Below are positions 38,616 through 47,349 of a stretch of DNA of 63,026 bases, piece by piece; within the stretch, counting starts at the first letter, position 1, and each line of letters opens with the position of its first letter. Under the pieces are notes generated by a model, which was not told where the DNA came from, did not search any database, and saw only the letters and a program-made list of their open reading frames with translations. The stretch is from an uncultured Helicobacteraceae bacterium (GTDB lineage Bacteria; Campylobacterota; Campylobacteria; Campylobacterales; Helicobacteraceae): assembly GCA_947588965.1 (NCBI GenBank), contig CANQAN010000012.1:1-63026 (forward strand), written 5' to 3'. The translations under genes were made by a program, and so were the position numbers.

Positions 38616-38831
38616 TTAGGATTGTTGTGCAACGATCTTTGTGCCATTCCAATACCAATCCTTGCTTAAAAGCTTCTTTTTGCAAGAATCGGGAACTTTG
38701 AGGAAAGAAATAGGCTGTGGATCTATGTCGTTTGACAACAAAACATGCTCTATGCTTAAAAAGAGGTTTTCTGATGAGACTTTGACCCCTTCTACAAGTA
38801 CTTCTCGTGATTCTTGATTGACTATGACCAT
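38616..38831 (-). CDS. Small hypothetical protein heading the leuD-leuB operon
   Basis: A 71-residue protein that begins MVIVNQESREVLVEGVKV. ATG 38831 has AAAGGA upstream with correct spacing; the frame runs 16 codons further without need. The C-terminal part has a KKLLSKDWYWNGTKI segment. No family was recognised. It sits 15 nt before leuD on the same strand and is probably co-transcribed. Confidence 0.65.
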   Translation of the reverse strand: MVIVNQESREVLVEGVKVSSENLFLSIEHVLLSNDIDPQPISFLKVPDSCKKKLLSKDWYWNGTKIVAQQS

Positions 38832-38910
38832 TTGAGATTCCTTTATTTCCAAGTGGGGCTGATTATAGCTAAATTGCAATCAAAACAAAATAAATTTGCA
38901 TGGTGTGCGC

Positions 38911-38916
38911 TATAAT
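38911..38916 (+). promoter_or_regulatory. -10 box of the asparaginase gene
   Basis: TATAAT in GTGCGCTATAATTATT lies 23 nt upstream of ATG 38940. Confidence 0.6.
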
Positions 38917-38939
38917 TATTCAAAACTTAAGGATTGCAT

Positions 38940-39926
38940 ATGACTAAGTCTTGTATCGCACTTTTAGCGACAGGGGGGACAATCGCAGGTGAGGGTTCTT
39001 GTGAGCTTGGAATCGCAGAATATAAGGCGGGAGTTTTGCCCATTCAAGCCCTCATTGAAAGGATTCCAAACATAAAAGAACTTGCGCATATTCAAGCAAA
39101 GCAGATTGCAAACATTGACAGCTCAAACATGACACATGAAATTTGGCTCACACTTGCAAGAGAATGCAATGCATTGCTGGAGAATCCTAAGATTGATGGA
39201 ATCGTCATAACGCATGGCACGGACACATTAGAGGAGAGCGCGTATTTTTTGAATCTCGTGCTTAAGAGCGGAAAACCTGTAGTTTTAACGGGGTCATTAA
39301 GACCTGCGTGTGCTGTGGATTTTGATGGATTGAGGAATCTCTATAATGCTGTTTTGCTTGCAAGCAACAAAGAGACGTGGAATCGCGGAGTTATGGTCTT
39401 AATCTCTGATAAAATCTATGGTGCAAGAGATGTGAGCAAGAAGCATACGATGAGTTTGGAGTCTTTCAAGGGCGGAGAGATGGGGTGCGTTGTGGATAAA
39501 AGGGTATTTTTGAATCAAATGAGCCTAAAGAGGCACACAAAGGATTCTGTCTTTAGTGTCGCAAGGCTCAAGGATCTTCCAAAAGTAGATATTCTCTACT
39601 CCTATTGTAATGATGGTTCAAGGGTTGCGGCAGAGGCATTCCTCAAGGCAGGTGCGCGGGGGCTGATTGTCGCAGGAAGTGGTGCAGGAAGCATTCATAA
39701 GAGTGTCAAAAAATATTTAGTGGAGCTCTTGAGAGAGAATCGGATTTTTGTTGTGAAAAGCTCACGCACAGGAGAGGGAAATGTCTTGCTTAGCGCAGAG
39801 GAGAGGGAGCAGGGATTCCTAAGCGCAAACGATCTTAATCCACAAAAGGCAAGAATCCTGCTTATGTTGGCTCTCACAAAGACAAATGATCTGCGGGAGA
39901 TTCAAGGGTATTTTGAGAGCTATTGA
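38940..39926 (+). CDS. ansB: L-asparaginase
   Basis: Hydrolyses asparagine (and often glutamine) to aspartate and ammonia. The nucleophilic threonine is T14 in LLATGGTIAG; the second motif VITHGTDTLEESAYFLNLV and the lysine segment SDKIYGARDV are intact. It closely resembles the H. pylori HP0723 enzyme in sequence pattern, including the C-terminal DLNPQKARILLMLALTKTND. No signal peptide is seen in this 328-residue form. ATG 38940 has AAGGA upstream. Its 3' end overlaps the convergent methyltransferase gene by 7 bp. Confidence 0.94.
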   Translation: MTKSCIALLATGGTIAGEGSCELGIAEYKAGVLPIQALIERIPNIKELAHIQAKQIANIDSSNMTHEIWLTLARECNALLENPKIDGIVITHGTDTLEESAYFLNLVLKSGKPVVLTGSLRPACAVDFDGLRNLYNAVLLASNKETWNRGVMVLISDKIYGARDVSKKHTMSLESFKGGEMGCVVDKRVFLNQMSLKRHTKDSVFSVARLKDLPKVDILYSYCNDGSRVAAEAFLKAGARGLIVAGSGAGSIHKSVKKYLVELLRENRIFVVKSSRTGEGNVLLSAEEREQGFLSANDLNPQKARILLMLALTKTNDLREIQGYFESY

Positions 39927-41491
39927 TGTGAATCAAGGATTCCAAGAGCCTTGTAAATGGGGATTTTTTCTAAGAAAGCTTTAATGAGCTTTTTAATTTC
40001 CTCTCTCACTTCAGAATCCTTTTCAATGACTTTTCCATCCTTGATAAAGCCCTGTCCATTGTCTTTCATGGTTTTAATTGTCCAATTAACCAGCTCTGTT
40101 TCTTTGTGGAGATTTTGTGTTAAGAATCCATACATCGCGATTTGCTCCAAGTTAGAAACGCCAATGCATGAGTGGATTCTTGGGGCTACGACATAGGCAG
40201 AGGAATCTCCTTGTGTCTGATTGTAGAAAAGATTGCTGTTGTAGGCTCTTGCCCTTGCTTTGAGGTCTTGATCCATTTCTTGAGCGGGGGAAATGAAGTT
40301 TTGATGGGTGAGAATTACGGCGATCTGCAGACAATTGTTAAAATCAATCTTGCAAGAATCCATAAGAGACTGCAGTGTTTTTGGAGTGTAATCATCCTTT
40401 TTGAAGTGATTAAGGGCACTTTCATACATTTCTTTATTGAGATTTGCTTCGCCTAAGGGAGCCTTGATAGTTGGTTTGAAGCTCTCTGGGGGTAATAAAA
40501 GGACGAAGTGTGTGCGGAGGATTCTTTGTCTTTGTTGTTGCATGGTTATGGCTTTTGCGCCTTTTATGAAAATGTCTTTGCGGAATTGTGTATTGATATA
40601 GTAGTCGCGCAATTGTTCCTTGAAAATACGATCTTGAATCTTGTTGAGGAATGTGTGCGCTTCTCTTGTGAGATTAAATTCCCAAAAATGATCTAAGAGA
40701 TTCGCGCTTGTAGCATATGTGCATTTGCTCTCTTCAAAGAGTTTTGCGATGTCAGAGAAGAAGAAGCAGTCCCAACTGCTGTTAAGGTATTCGTGTGCGA
40801 TGTAGTTTGGATCTTGAGTTTTTAATCCATCAAAGAGGGCTTTGTTATGCGGATTTGCCACCATAAAAGCGGGATTCGTGTCTAGAAATTCTCCTAAAAA
40901 GGAGATTCCATTTTGAACAGATGTTTTTGTGTCTATTTCTGCGGAATTGTGCGTCTCATTATAGAGCTTCAAAATCGTTCTTGTCGGAATCTTTGGCGAC
41001 CAGCCCGGAAAGCAATTGTAGCTGTTATACACAACGCCCCCAACTTTGAGATATTTAGAGATAATCTCCATAATAATCTTGCGATTTTCTTCATTAATCC
41101 AAGAAAAAAGCCCGTGAAAGACGATGTAGTCAAACTGCGGCTTTTCCCTATCAAATCTCTCTAAGAGTTGCTTGAAGCTCTCATCATAGAGTGTGACATT
41201 AGATGATCTTATCCAGCTCCTTGCATTGAGTGTTTGTGTGGGATTAAAATCTGTGCCGACAAATGTCCCGCTACTTGCGTGGGCGTGGATGTTTATGCTT
41301 CTGCCTTGACCAAAGGCGAGTTCTAGATAATGAAAGTCCTTTGGTGGACAAATGTCTCCATTTTCCGCAAAGCCCGGAATGTCTAGCCCTGCTAATGTGA
41401 GATTGAAGTTGAGCCAGAGCGGATTGAGTTCTCTAAAATAATGATCGGTGTATGCAACATCTGTAAAATAGCCCTCACTCCAGCTTGCCAT
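39920..41491 (-). CDS. SAM-dependent methyltransferase with methyltransferase regulatory domain
   Basis: A 523-residue protein. Residues 1-180 form a class I Rossmann methyltransferase with motif I LELAFGQGRSINIHA and the acidic loop GTDFNPTQ. A helical methyltransferase regulatory domain (about 215-300) and a long C-terminal helical part follow. The same architecture occurs in rickettsial protein-lysine methyltransferases that modify outer-membrane protein, so a protein or surface substrate is possible; this is inference. The start has TAAGGAG upstream. It is a single gene between ansB and the mod operon. Confidence 0.85.
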   Translation of the reverse strand: MASWSEGYFTDVAYTDHYFRELNPLWLNFNLTLAGLDIPGFAENGDICPPKDFHYLELAFGQGRSINIHAHASSGTFVGTDFNPTQTLNARSWIRSSNVTLYDESFKQLLERFDREKPQFDYIVFHGLFSWINEENRKIIMEIISKYLKVGGVVYNSYNCFPGWSPKIPTRTILKLYNETHNSAEIDTKTSVQNGISFLGEFLDTNPAFMVANPHNKALFDGLKTQDPNYIAHEYLNSSWDCFFFSDIAKLFEESKCTYATSANLLDHFWEFNLTREAHTFLNKIQDRIFKEQLRDYYINTQFRKDIFIKGAKAITMQQQRQRILRTHFVLLLPPESFKPTIKAPLGEANLNKEMYESALNHFKKDDYTPKTLQSLMDSCKIDFNNCLQIAVILTHQNFISPAQEMDQDLKARARAYNSNLFYNQTQGDSSAYVVAPRIHSCIGVSNLEQIAMYGFLTQNLHKETELVNWTIKTMKDNGQGFIKDGKVIEKDSEVREEIKKLIKAFLEKIPIYKALGILDSHQ

Positions 41492-41572
41492 AACAACTCC
41501 TTAAATTCTATAAGAGACTTAAAAAGACCAAATTCTACTTATTTTACAGGAAAATGTCAATCTGATACGCGC

Positions 41573-42475
41573 TCACAGAGAGTCGTAATTAACCTTTGAG
41601 AGAATCGGATTCCACGCTTTTGAGGAGATGAGGACAAAATCACCCCTTTTTATGTCTTTTATCTCTTCTTTTTGTGCTGTGATTTGTGTGATTTCATTGC
41701 CAATGAGGATGCTAAGGATAGCGACAAGCCCACTCTCTCTAATCTCTAGCACAACGCCACTATGGCGAAACTTCCCGCTGGGCAAATCGTGCAAAAAAAC
41801 ATCCTTAGGGTTCCCTTGTTTGTAGATTTTCCCCTCTTTTAAGCATATCACAAAATGAGAGAGAGAGAAGACTTCGCTGAAATTATGGCTTACAAGAAAT
41901 GTTGTGAGATCAAAAAGGCGGTGGATTTTGAGTAATTCTGTTCTTAGTTTGTGTGCCATTGCGGAATCTAGGGCAGAAAAGGGTTCATCAAGCAAAAGGA
42001 TTTTTGGATTCCGAATGAGTGCGCGTGCGAGGGCAATGCGCTGTTGCTGCCCACCACTAAGCTCTAAGGGTTTTTGTTTGCGTAAAGTGTTGAGCTCTGT
42101 TATCTCCAATAAATATTCTAAATGTGCTTTGTTTGCGCCTTTTGGGAGAGCAAATTTGAGATTTTCTTCCACACTCATATGTGGGAATAGCGCATAGTCT
42201 TGAAACACAAATCCAATGGGACGCTTCTGTGGAGAGAGATTAATATGTGCTCTTTTTGCACTCTTTGCCTTATCATACCATATGCAATCACCGACAATGA
42301 TTTTCCCAAAGTCTGGTTCTAAGAGCCCCGAAAGGATTCTTAAAATCGTCGTTTTTCCTGCACCACTCTTACCAAAAAATGTAATGAGATCGTGCTCTTT
42401 AAGCTCACATTCTAGCTTAAGGGTGAGATTCCCCTCTGTGCTGTGCAGACTTTTTTGAAAATCCAGCAAAATCAT
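41573..42475 (-). CDS. modC: Molybdate ABC transporter ATP-binding protein
   Basis: The ATPase of the ModABC molybdate importer. Walker A GKSGAGKTT (about 35-43), the Q-loop VFQDYALFPHMS, signature LSGGQQQRIALARAL, Walker B ILLLDEPFSALD and the switch His in LVSHNFSEV are all present. A short TOBE-like tail (about 235-300) is probably the molybdate-sensing part. It overlaps modB by 4 nt and ends the modE-modA-TOBE-modB-modC operon. Confidence 0.95.
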   Translation of the reverse strand: MILLDFQKSLHSTEGNLTLKLECELKEHDLITFFGKSGAGKTTILRILSGLLEPDFGKIIVGDCIWYDKAKSAKRAHINLSPQKRPIGFVFQDYALFPHMSVEENLKFALPKGANKAHLEYLLEITELNTLRKQKPLELSGGQQQRIALARALIRNPKILLLDEPFSALDSAMAHKLRTELLKIHRLFDLTTFLVSHNFSEVFSLSHFVICLKEGKIYKQGNPKDVFLHDLPSGKFRHSGVVLEIRESGLVAILSILIGNEITQITAQKEEIKDIKRGDFVLISSKAWNPILSKVNYDSL

Positions 42476-43146
42476 TGCGTTTTCTTTTTGTTGAGATAGA
42501 ATGTCAAAAGCAAAATGGCAAAGGTGATTAAGAATAACGTGAGGGCATATTTGTGTGCAAGAGTGTAATTGAGGGATTCTACTTCATCATAGATTGCGAT
42601 ACTTGCTAGTCGCGTCTGTCCCTCTATGTTTCCGCCAATCATCATAACAACGCCAAACTCACCAATGGTGTGCGCGAAGGTTACGATGATTCCTGCTAAG
42701 ATGGAACGTGCGATGTTTGGAAGTAAGACAAAGCATAAAATGGACAATCTACTCTTCCCAAGTGTGAGGGCTGCTTCAAAGAGTGATTTTGGAAGTGCAG
42801 AAAATCCCGCTTGAATGGGGCTGACCATAAAGGGCAGAGAGAATATCACAGAGCCGACAATCAAACCCTCAAAACTAAAGACGAGCTTCAAATTGAAAGT
42901 CTCTAGCAAAAACTTTCCCACGATGTTTTGCGGACTGAAAAATATGAGCAAATAAAAGCCTAAAACACTCGGTGGAAGCACGATAGGCATAGATACAATT
43001 GTCTCTAAGAGTGGTGCAAATCTGCTCTTAGTAAAGGCAAGAAAGTACCCAAGTGGAATCCCAATGACAATCAAAATCAATGTTGTAATGAGGGCAACTT
43101 TGAAAGTCAAAAACATTGTCAAAAAAAAGCCCTCTAAACTCTCCAA
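42472..43146 (-). CDS. modB: Molybdate ABC transporter permease
   Basis: A 224-residue inner-membrane permease with about six helices and the permease EAA-type loop EAALTLGKSRLSILCFVLLP that docks with ModC. The N-terminal part has the PLGYFLAF and MPIVLPPSVLGFYLL segments typical of ModB. The start is TTG 43146, with AAAGGA about 5 nt upstream; no ATG exists before the first helix. It overlaps modC by 4 nt. Confidence 0.94.
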   Translation of the reverse strand: MESLEGFFLTMFLTFKVALITTLILIVIGIPLGYFLAFTKSRFAPLLETIVSMPIVLPPSVLGFYLLIFFSPQNIVGKFLLETFNLKLVFSFEGLIVGSVIFSLPFMVSPIQAGFSALPKSLFEAALTLGKSRLSILCFVLLPNIARSILAGIIVTFAHTIGEFGVVMMIGGNIEGQTRLASIAIYDEVESLNYTLAHKYALTLFLITFAILLLTFYLNKKKTQ

Positions 43147-43170
43147 AATGTTCCTTTAAGATAAGAATTT

Positions 43171-43572
43171 TTATTTTGTCTCTGAAAAGACCATAATTTC
43201 ATTTTCTGGAATGTGCCAATCTATGCAATCCCCGACTTTAAGCGCGTTTTCTTCTATGAATGCTAATGGACAAAGCGCATTGATAGGCTCACAAAACGCA
43301 CTTTTAAGGGAAATTCTTGCAAACAGAGTGTCCTGTGTGATTCCTAGAATCTCTGCAGAAAATGTATTTTGTGAGCCTTTCAAAGAGGTTGCAACGACAA
43401 GATTGCTCTCTTTAAATCCTATCTCTAGAGGCTTTTCTAAGAGCTTTTCTGCAAACTCTGATTCTTCAAGCAATAAAATTTGCACACATTCATTGGAACT
43501 CAAGCGCACAAAAAGGCGCAAAATGCCCTTTTGTTCTGTGAAAGATTCTAGAATTCCACAGAGCCTATTCAA
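43171..43572 (-). CDS. TOBE (Mop)-domain protein of the mod operon
   Basis: A 133-residue protein whose second half (EKPLEIGFKESNLVVATSL and SAEILGITQDTLFARISLKSAFCEPINAL) resembles a TOBE/molybdate-binding beta barrel. The same position, between modA and modB, is occupied by a similar small protein in Campylobacter jejuni (Cj0302c, recalled). It probably binds molybdate, as a store or sensor. The TTG start overlaps the modA stop by 8 nt. Confidence 0.75.
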   Translation of the reverse strand: MNRLCGILESFTEQKGILRLFVRLSSNECVQILLLEESEFAEKLLEKPLEIGFKESNLVVATSLKGSQNTFSAEILGITQDTLFARISLKSAFCEPINALCPLAFIEENALKVGDCIDWHIPENEIMVFSETK

Positions 43573-44341
43573 CGCTATAGCCGAACTTAATAAACTTTTC
43601 CTTTGCCTTTTTGCTAAGAATGTAGTCTCTAAAATCTCTTGCGAGTTTAGAATTTGCGCCTTCTTTCAATAGCACGAGGGCTTGATCGATTGGTTTGTGG
43701 AGTTTTTCATCAATGGATACATAGCTCATGGTGTCCGTGTGGATTCCCCCCTCTCCGAGCATAGAGAGTGCGCTAAATCCTACCTCTGCATTTTTGGATT
43801 CCACATAAGTAGTCGCTGCACCAATACTCTCTCCAACGACAAATTTGTCCTTGATTCTATCAAGCAGTTTTGTGGATTCTAGTACCTCAATGGCAGCTCT
43901 CCCAAAGGGCGCAACTTTAGGGTTTGGAAGGGCTATGTGTGTGATTTTTGGATTCAAAATATCCTTTAAATCTGTGATTTTAAAATCCGCATTATTGCTC
44001 CACAACACAAGCTTTCCACGTGCATAAATCACCTCTTTTTCGGGGGTGAGCTTTTCCTCATAGAGCTTTGCAGGATAGCTCACATCGGCTGCGACAAACA
44101 AATGCGCAGGAAGTCCGTTTTTGATTTGCGCATAGGCTTTTCCGCTTGAGAGATAGGTGATTTCTATTTTGTCGGATTTTCTGTCCTTCAAAAAATCATT
44201 TTTAATCTCATCTAAGACATACTTGAGGGATGCCGCGCCTAAGACTTTAATCTCTTCTGCTTGGATATTGATAGCAAAAAACACTCCACAGAGTGCAAAC
44301 AATAATGCCTTTTTGAATCCTTGAAAAATTCTAGCAAACAT
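43565..44341 (-). CDS. modA: Molybdate-binding periplasmic protein
   Basis: A periplasmic substrate-binding protein that delivers molybdate or tungstate to ModBC. A signal peptide covers residues 1-28 (hydrophobic FALCGVFFAINIQA). The oxyanion-binding motifs are LGAASLKYVLDEI and SSGKAYAQIKNGLPAHLFVAAD, with IALPNPKVAPFGRAAIEVL in the second lobe. At 258 residues it has the usual length. The start has AAAGGAG upstream. It lies 10 nt after modE. Confidence 0.95.
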   Translation of the reverse strand: MFARIFQGFKKALLFALCGVFFAINIQAEEIKVLGAASLKYVLDEIKNDFLKDRKSDKIEITYLSSGKAYAQIKNGLPAHLFVAADVSYPAKLYEEKLTPEKEVIYARGKLVLWSNNADFKITDLKDILNPKITHIALPNPKVAPFGRAAIEVLESTKLLDRIKDKFVVGESIGAATTYVESKNAEVGFSALSMLGEGGIHTDTMSYVSIDEKLHKPIDQALVLLKEGANSKLARDFRDYILSKKAKEKFIKFGYSVE

Positions 44342-44351
44342 CTTAACTCCT

Positions 44352-45146
44352 TTAAATTCCTAAGATAACATGGTTGGCTTTAAAGCAAAACCACGCTTTT
44401 TGTCCGACTTTCAAAGCAAGATCCTGTTTAGAATCCTCCGTGATGATTGCGCATAACTTTGTGCTGTCTTTTTGAATGATAATTTCACAATTAACAGCGC
44501 CGTCTTTAATCTCTGTGATTTTTCCACCGATACAATTGCGCATAGAAATGCCCTTTGGCTCTTCCTTAAACACAATCATCCAATTGGACTTAATGAGCGC
44601 ATAGGCTGAAGATCCGACTTTCAGATTAAGCTCTTTAAGGGATTCTAATGTGATAATGCTTGTGATCTCCAAATTATTGTTAATTTTTAAAATCACCTCC
44701 GCATTGACTGCGCCCTTTTTAATCTCAATCACTTCACCAAAAAGCTGATTTCTTGCACTTGTCTTCATCATAAGTCTCCTAAGATTTGTCAATTTTGAGC
44801 CATCCAACATAGAATCCCACAGGGCTAAATCACCCTCAAAGAGCGCGAAGAGTTCCTCTTGAATTTTCTCCATTTGACGAAAGATTCTAATGGCTTCCAT
44901 TCCCTTTGGTGTCACTTGTGTGTTGCCACCACCTTTGCCACCTGTTGTGCGAATCACCAGAGGCTTACTTGAGACTTTATTCATTAAATCAATGCTGTCC
45001 CAAGCTGCCTTGTAGCTCATGTGCATTTCTTTTGCGGCTTTAGAGATTGAGCCACTCTTTGCGATTCTCTCTAAGAGCTCAATCTTGCCATGTCCTAAGA
45101 AATTCTTTTCTTGTTCTTTAATCCAAATGCGTCCCTGCACTTGCAT
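44352..45146 (-). CDS. modE: Molybdate-responsive transcriptional regulator ModE
   Basis: ModE represses molybdate uptake when molybdate is bound. The N-terminal winged helix (about 20-85: LLERIAKSGSISKAAKEMHMSYKAAWDSIDLMN) is followed by two tandem Mop/TOBE domains (about 125-190 and 198-263), each starting with an SARNQL- or SMRNCI-type motif. At 264 residues it is full length, like E. coli ModE. It is the first gene of the operon, and a ModE-like palindrome overlaps its promoter, so autoregulation is expected. Confidence 0.95.
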   Translation of the reverse strand: MQVQGRIWIKEQEKNFLGHGKIELLERIAKSGSISKAAKEMHMSYKAAWDSIDLMNKVSSKPLVIRTTGGKGGGNTQVTPKGMEAIRIFRQMEKIQEELFALFEGDLALWDSMLDGSKLTNLRRLMMKTSARNQLFGEVIEIKKGAVNAEVILKINNNLEITSIITLESLKELNLKVGSSAYALIKSNWMIVFKEEPKGISMRNCIGGKITEIKDGAVNCEIIIQKDSTKLCAIITEDSKQDLALKVGQKAWFCFKANHVILGI

Positions 45147-45186
45147 TTTGCCCTCCAGAAGCGATTTTTGTCGCTTTTTAAAACAT

Positions 45187-45212
45187 TCGTATTATATTAT
45201 AATATATAACGA
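45187..45212 (-). promoter_or_regulatory. ModE operator overlapping the mod promoter
   Basis: A 26-bp inverted repeat pairs 11 of 13 positions (left arm TCGTATTATATTA, right arm inverted TCGTTATATATTA). It resembles the CGTTATATA half-sites of E. coli ModE. On the minus strand it covers the spacer and -10 of a TTGACA-N17-TATAAT promoter (TTGACA at 45219-45214, TATAAT at 45196-45191). The modE ATG is 41 nt downstream. Confidence 0.75.
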
Positions 45213-45219
45213 TTGTCAA
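45191..45219 (-). promoter_or_regulatory. Sigma-70 promoter of the mod operon (TTGACA-N17-TATAAT)
   Basis: Perfect consensus boxes with 17-nt spacing precede modE. A full -35 is unusual beside the other promoters in this window, which show only -10 boxes, and suggests a strong promoter held down by the overlapping operator. Confidence 0.75.
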
Positions 45220-45329
45220 GAAATGTGTTGTATGTCCATGAAATAATGTTTTGAGGGCAAAAAGTAACATTATTTTTATAAAGTGAAAATTTTTATGAGC
45301 TTTTCTTGTTTTTGATTGCTAAGTTGCCC

Positions 45330-45335
45330 TATACT
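45330..45335 (+). promoter_or_regulatory. Probable -10 box of the chemoreceptor gene
   Basis: TATACT in TTGCCCTATACTAGATG lies 41 nt upstream of ATG 45377. No sigma-28 or sigma-54 pattern was recognised here. Confidence 0.4.
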
Positions 45336-45376
45336 AGATGTATAAGCGTTTTGTGTGAATTTAAAAAGGAGAGGAA

Positions 45377-47302
45377 ATGACAATCAATACAAAAGCGACC
45401 TTGATTATCAGCTTGATTAGTGTTGTTGGGTTTAGCATTTTTGGAATCTTAGAGTATTCAAACATCAAAGATCGCGAATTAAAGACAAGTTATGCCCATT
45501 ATGAGAATAAAATTAATTATGTTTTCTTGGTCTTAGAGTCTTATATTGATGAAAAGGCACGCATTGTCAGTAACCTCGCCAAGCAAATTTCCACACATTT
45601 AGACAATGAAGAAAGAATTACAGATGAATTAGAACTAAGCGAGAGGGTGGGGGACTTTAATCTCGTCTATTTTGGTGTGGATTCCACAGGGCGCATGTTG
45701 CGCTCTAATCGCAATAATGTCTTTCCAGACTCGGGTTATGATCCACGCAAGAGGAGTTGGTTTTCCCTTGCAAAAGAAGCGGGGAAAGATATTGTGTTAA
45801 GCGATGCATGGATACAAGCAAGCAAAAAGATTCCCGTCTTTGGCTTTTCTTCTCCTATTTTGGTGAATGCAGAACTCTATGGTGTCGTGTCTGGAGACAT
45901 CGCGCTCAAACCTCTTAACGCCTATGTCAAGGGACTTTTTAGTGGGGAATCTGTCGTGGCCTATGGGATTGACAATCAGCAAAACATCGTCATTGCGCCA
46001 AAAGAAGATGAGGTTTTCACACAAAATGAAATCTCTTCACATTTAATAAATATCAAGGATTCGGGGGAATTCTTTGAGTACAATAATAAGCTTGGAATTT
46101 GTCGTACAGAGAGCAGGACGCATTGGAGATTCTGTCTCTTAGAAGAAAAAGACGTTATTTTTCAGCCCATTAATGACGCGATTCACTCGCTCGTTGCGAA
46201 AATTTGTATTTTTGCTGTGTTGTTGATTGTGATTATGAATTTTGTCATGCACAAGCTCTTAAGTGGAGTAAAGCCCATTACACGAGCAATTTTGAGCTTT
46301 TTTGATTATCTTAATGGAAAGAGTGAGTCCATCGCTCCTTGTCATGTTTCTACAAACGATGAATTAGGCAGTTTGGCACGAGCCTTGAATGAAAATATCA
46401 AAATCTCCAAACAAAACTTAGAATCCGAACGTCTGTGTGTTGATCGTTCAATTACTGCGCTAGAAAAGATGCAGCAAGGGGAGTTTTGGGATATAGAAAC
46501 CTTTGAGACCAAGAATCCACAACTCAATCTGCTTAAAAATCACATTAATGCCACCATTGCGATCGTCCAAAAAAGCCTAGAATCCATAACGCATCTCCTC
46601 AATACATTTCAACAGCATGATTTCACTTACCGCACCGATACAAAGGACTGCAAGGGTATTTTTTGTCAGACATTAGAAAATATTAATTATTTGGGCGTGT
46701 ATATCCAGCAAATGCTCCAAGAGCAAAGCGACACAGCAGAGAAGCTTGACACTTCTTCAAAATCTCTGCAAGACATTGTCAAACGTGTACGTGAAAACTT
46801 CAAATCACAATCCGCTTCTGCAGAGGATTCCGCCTTGGCGATTGCCACGATGGCAGAATCCATCCAAAACACCGTGTCGCATTCTAGCGAAGTTGCACAT
46901 CAAGCAGAAAATATACGTGGAATCATTGATGCCATCAAGGATATTGCCGACCAGACAAATCTCCTTGCACTCAATGCGGCCATTGAAGCGGCAAGAGCGG
47001 GTGAGCATGGGAGAGGGTTTGCTGTTGTGGCTGATGAAGTGAGGAAGCTTGCCGAGCGCACACAAAAGGAGCTTGGCGAGATCGAAGCAAATATCAATCT
47101 CCTTGCACAATCTGTCAATGAAATCACTTCTGTCATTCAGGGGCAATCAGGGGAAATTACAAAAGTTAATGATTCCATCCAATCGCTTGAACAAAAAATC
47201 TCCGAAAGCAGTGGTGTCATTGAGTTATGCACAGAGGTCTCTCAAGAAGTCGGAGGGTTTGCAGAGAATATCAATGCGCATTTGCAGAGCAAGAAGTTCT
47301 AA
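45377..47302 (+). CDS. Methyl-accepting chemotaxis protein with dCache sensor
   Basis: A 641-residue chemoreceptor. TM1 (about 8-27) and TM2 (about 275-297) flank a periplasmic dCache-type sensor with the [17 protein letters not shown] segment used in amino-acid-type ligand pockets. HAMP follows, then a helical region and the signalling hairpin [39 protein letters not shown] at about 535-573 (split: [18 protein letters not shown] and [17 protein letters not shown]). It is a single gene divergent from the mod operon; the ligand is unknown. The ribosome binding site is AAGGAGAGG. Confidence 0.92.
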   Translation: MTINTKATLIISLISVVGFSIFGILEYSNIKDRELKTSYAHYENKINYVFLVLESYIDEKARIVSNLAKQISTHLDNEERITDELELSERVGDFNLVYFGVDSTGRMLRSNRNNVFPDSGYDPRKRSWFSLAKEAGKDIVLSDAWIQASKKIPVFGFSSPILVNAELYGVVSGDIALKPLNAYVKGLFSGESVVAYGIDNQQNIVIAPKEDEVFTQNEISSHLINIKDSGEFFEYNNKLGICRTESRTHWRFCLLEEKDVIFQPINDAIHSLVAKICIFAVLLIVIMNFVMHKLLSGVKPITRAILSFFDYLNGKSESIAPCHVSTNDELGSLARALNENIKISKQNLESERLCVDRSITALEKMQQGEFWDIETFETKNPQLNLLKNHINATIAIVQKSLESITHLLNTFQQHDFTYRTDTKDCKGIFCQTLENINYLGVYIQQMLQEQSDTAEKLDTSSKSLQDIVKRVRENFKSQSASAEDSALAIATMAESIQNTVSHSSEVAHQAENIRGIIDAIKDIADQTNLLALNAAIEAARAGEHGRGFAVVADEVRKLAERTQKELGEIEANINLLAQSVNEITSVIQGQSGEITKVNDSIQSLEQKISESSGVIELCTEVSQEVGGFAENINAHLQSKKF

Positions 47303-47349
47303 AAATTGAATGCCATAATGCAAGGAATGTCATCGTGGCGAGTTGCTCA

